From: Actinomycetota bacterium
GTDB taxonomy: Bacteria; Actinomycetota; Actinomycetes; Actinomycetales; Microbacteriaceae
NCBI GenBank assembly: GCA_016870695.1
Contig: VGAV01000200.1
Span: 1-5,276 of the forward strand
Direction of reading: 5' to 3'
Length of the DNA: 5,276 nucleotides
This document shows, one piece after another, positions 4,665 through 5,276 of the stretch (the first letter of the stretch is position 1; every line of letters begins with the position of its first letter). The notes under the pieces are model-generated. The model saw only the letters and a list, made by a program, of their open reading frames with translations, was not told the origin of the DNA and ran no database searches. The position numbers were made by a program, and so were the translations under genes.

Positions 4665-5276
4665 ATGTCGACGACGACGACGATCCCCACCAGCCTGCGG
4701 CGTTCCATATCGAACACGCTCAAAGGCTCCGCCGGCAATCTCGTGGAGTGGTACGACGTCTACGTCTACTCCGTGTTCGCCGTGTATTTCGAGTCGCAGT
4801 TCTTCGCCGCGGAGGATAAGAACTCGACCATCTACGTCTGGGCCATCTTCGCCGTGACGTTCCTCATGCGCCCGATCGGCTCCTGGTTCTTCGGACGCTT
4901 CGCCGACCGCCACGGCCGCCGCCTGTCGCTCACCGTGTCGGTCTCGCTCATGGCGCTGTGCTCCCTCGTCATCGCGTTCGCGCCCACCGCCGAGACGATC
5001 GGCGTCGGCGCCGTCGTCATCCTCGTCCTTGCACGTCTCGTGCAGGGCTTCGCCACCGGCGGAGAGTACGGCACGAGCGCGACGTACATGTCCGAGGCGG
5101 CGATGCCCGGCCGCCGCGGCTTCCTGTCGTCGTTCCACTACGTCACGCTTGTCGGCGGGCACGTGCTCGCGCAGACCACGCTGCTGATCATGGTGGTCAC
5201 GCTCCCCGAGGAGGCCATCACCGCGTGGGGCTGGCGCGTCGCCTTCGCCATCGGCGGCATCGCGGCCGTGGCCGTG
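4665..5276 (+). CDS. kgtP: MFS metabolite:H+ symporter, KgtP-like 2-oxoglutarate permease (3' partial)
   Basis: The frame from ATG 4665 is open to the window edge, giving the first 204 residues of a protein whose family is usually about 430. It is a polytopic inner-membrane proton symporter by family. Motifs are 'GNLVEWYDVYVYS' (24-36), the MHS-family signature in TM1; 'FLMRPIGSWFFGRFADRHGR' (66-85), which includes MFS motif A; 'ARLVQGFATGGEYGTSATYM' (123-142); and 'GRRGFLSSFHYVTLVGG' (149-165). The GGEYGTSATYMSE...GR.GF..SF.YVTL.GG block closely matches E. coli KgtP as I remember it, so 2-oxoglutarate is the best guess. Related dicarboxylates or other MHS substrates are possible. The ribosome site is weak (GGA about 5 bases from ATG). 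It is divergent from the regulator-kinase-TAXI operon, which suggests it is that system's target. Confidence 0.85.
   Translation, partial: MSTTTTIPTSLRRSISNTLKGSAGNLVEWYDVYVYSVFAVYFESQFFAAEDKNSTIYVWAIFAVTFLMRPIGSWFFGRFADRHGRRLSLTVSVSLMALCSLVIAFAPTAETIGVGAVVILVLARLVQGFATGGEYGTSATYMSEAAMPGRRGFLSSFHYVTLVGGHVLAQTTLLIMVVTLPEEAITAWGWRVAFAIGGIAAVAV

Noticed and set aside
4404..5162. Upstream in-frame extension of the response regulator to 471 residues
   Set aside because: The extension lies antisense to the KgtP-like gene and across the structured intergenic region. The receiver domain begins exactly at the ATG at 4403.

Overview
The window comes from a high-GC Gram-positive bacterium. GC-rich codon use, a gene encoding an 'LTRRQ..R' Ala/Pro-rich single-TM protein directly before rsfS, GTG starts and a Tat-type lipoprotein signal all point to Actinobacteria. 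The family is probably Microbacteriaceae (Microbacterium-like). This placement is an inference from gene style; no search was run.

Layout. On the plus strand, positions 1-1154 carry the 3' part of a hypothetical membrane protein gene that overlaps by one base with rsfS, the ribosomal silencing factor. A strong 13-bp hairpin (1170-1200) follows as the likely terminator. The convergent gap 1155-1438 then holds two direct copies (94 bp apart, 70 of 76 positions identical) of a foldable intergenic repeat.

On the minus strand, positions 4403 down to 1439 form a compact three-gene operon: an OmpR/PhoP-type response regulator, a TctE-like sensor histidine kinase, and a Tat-exported TAXI-family solute-binding lipoprotein. 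Both junctions are 4-base GTGA overlaps. No TRAP permease gene accompanies the TAXI gene. Divergently, the window ends inside a gene for an MFS transporter of the metabolite:H+ symporter type that closely resembles the 2-oxoglutarate permease KgtP. It was found by translating from the ATG at 4665; it runs off the window edge.

The divergent intergenic region (4404-4664) is unusually structured. It holds two AAyGTAA half-sites exactly 11 bp apart (typical OmpR/PhoP spacing), a perfect 7+2+7 palindrome, three ACCGGT sites, a hairpin in the transporter leader, and a 58-nt dyad. On the minus-strand transcript that dyad folds into an uninterrupted 22-pair stem (18 Watson-Crick, 4 G-U).

Working model (inference): the TAXI lipoprotein binds an organic acid outside the membrane and informs the sensor kinase rather than feeding a TRAP permease. 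The response regulator then controls its own operon and the divergent KgtP-like importer through the shared intergenic region, possibly with a structured RNA leader as a second control layer.
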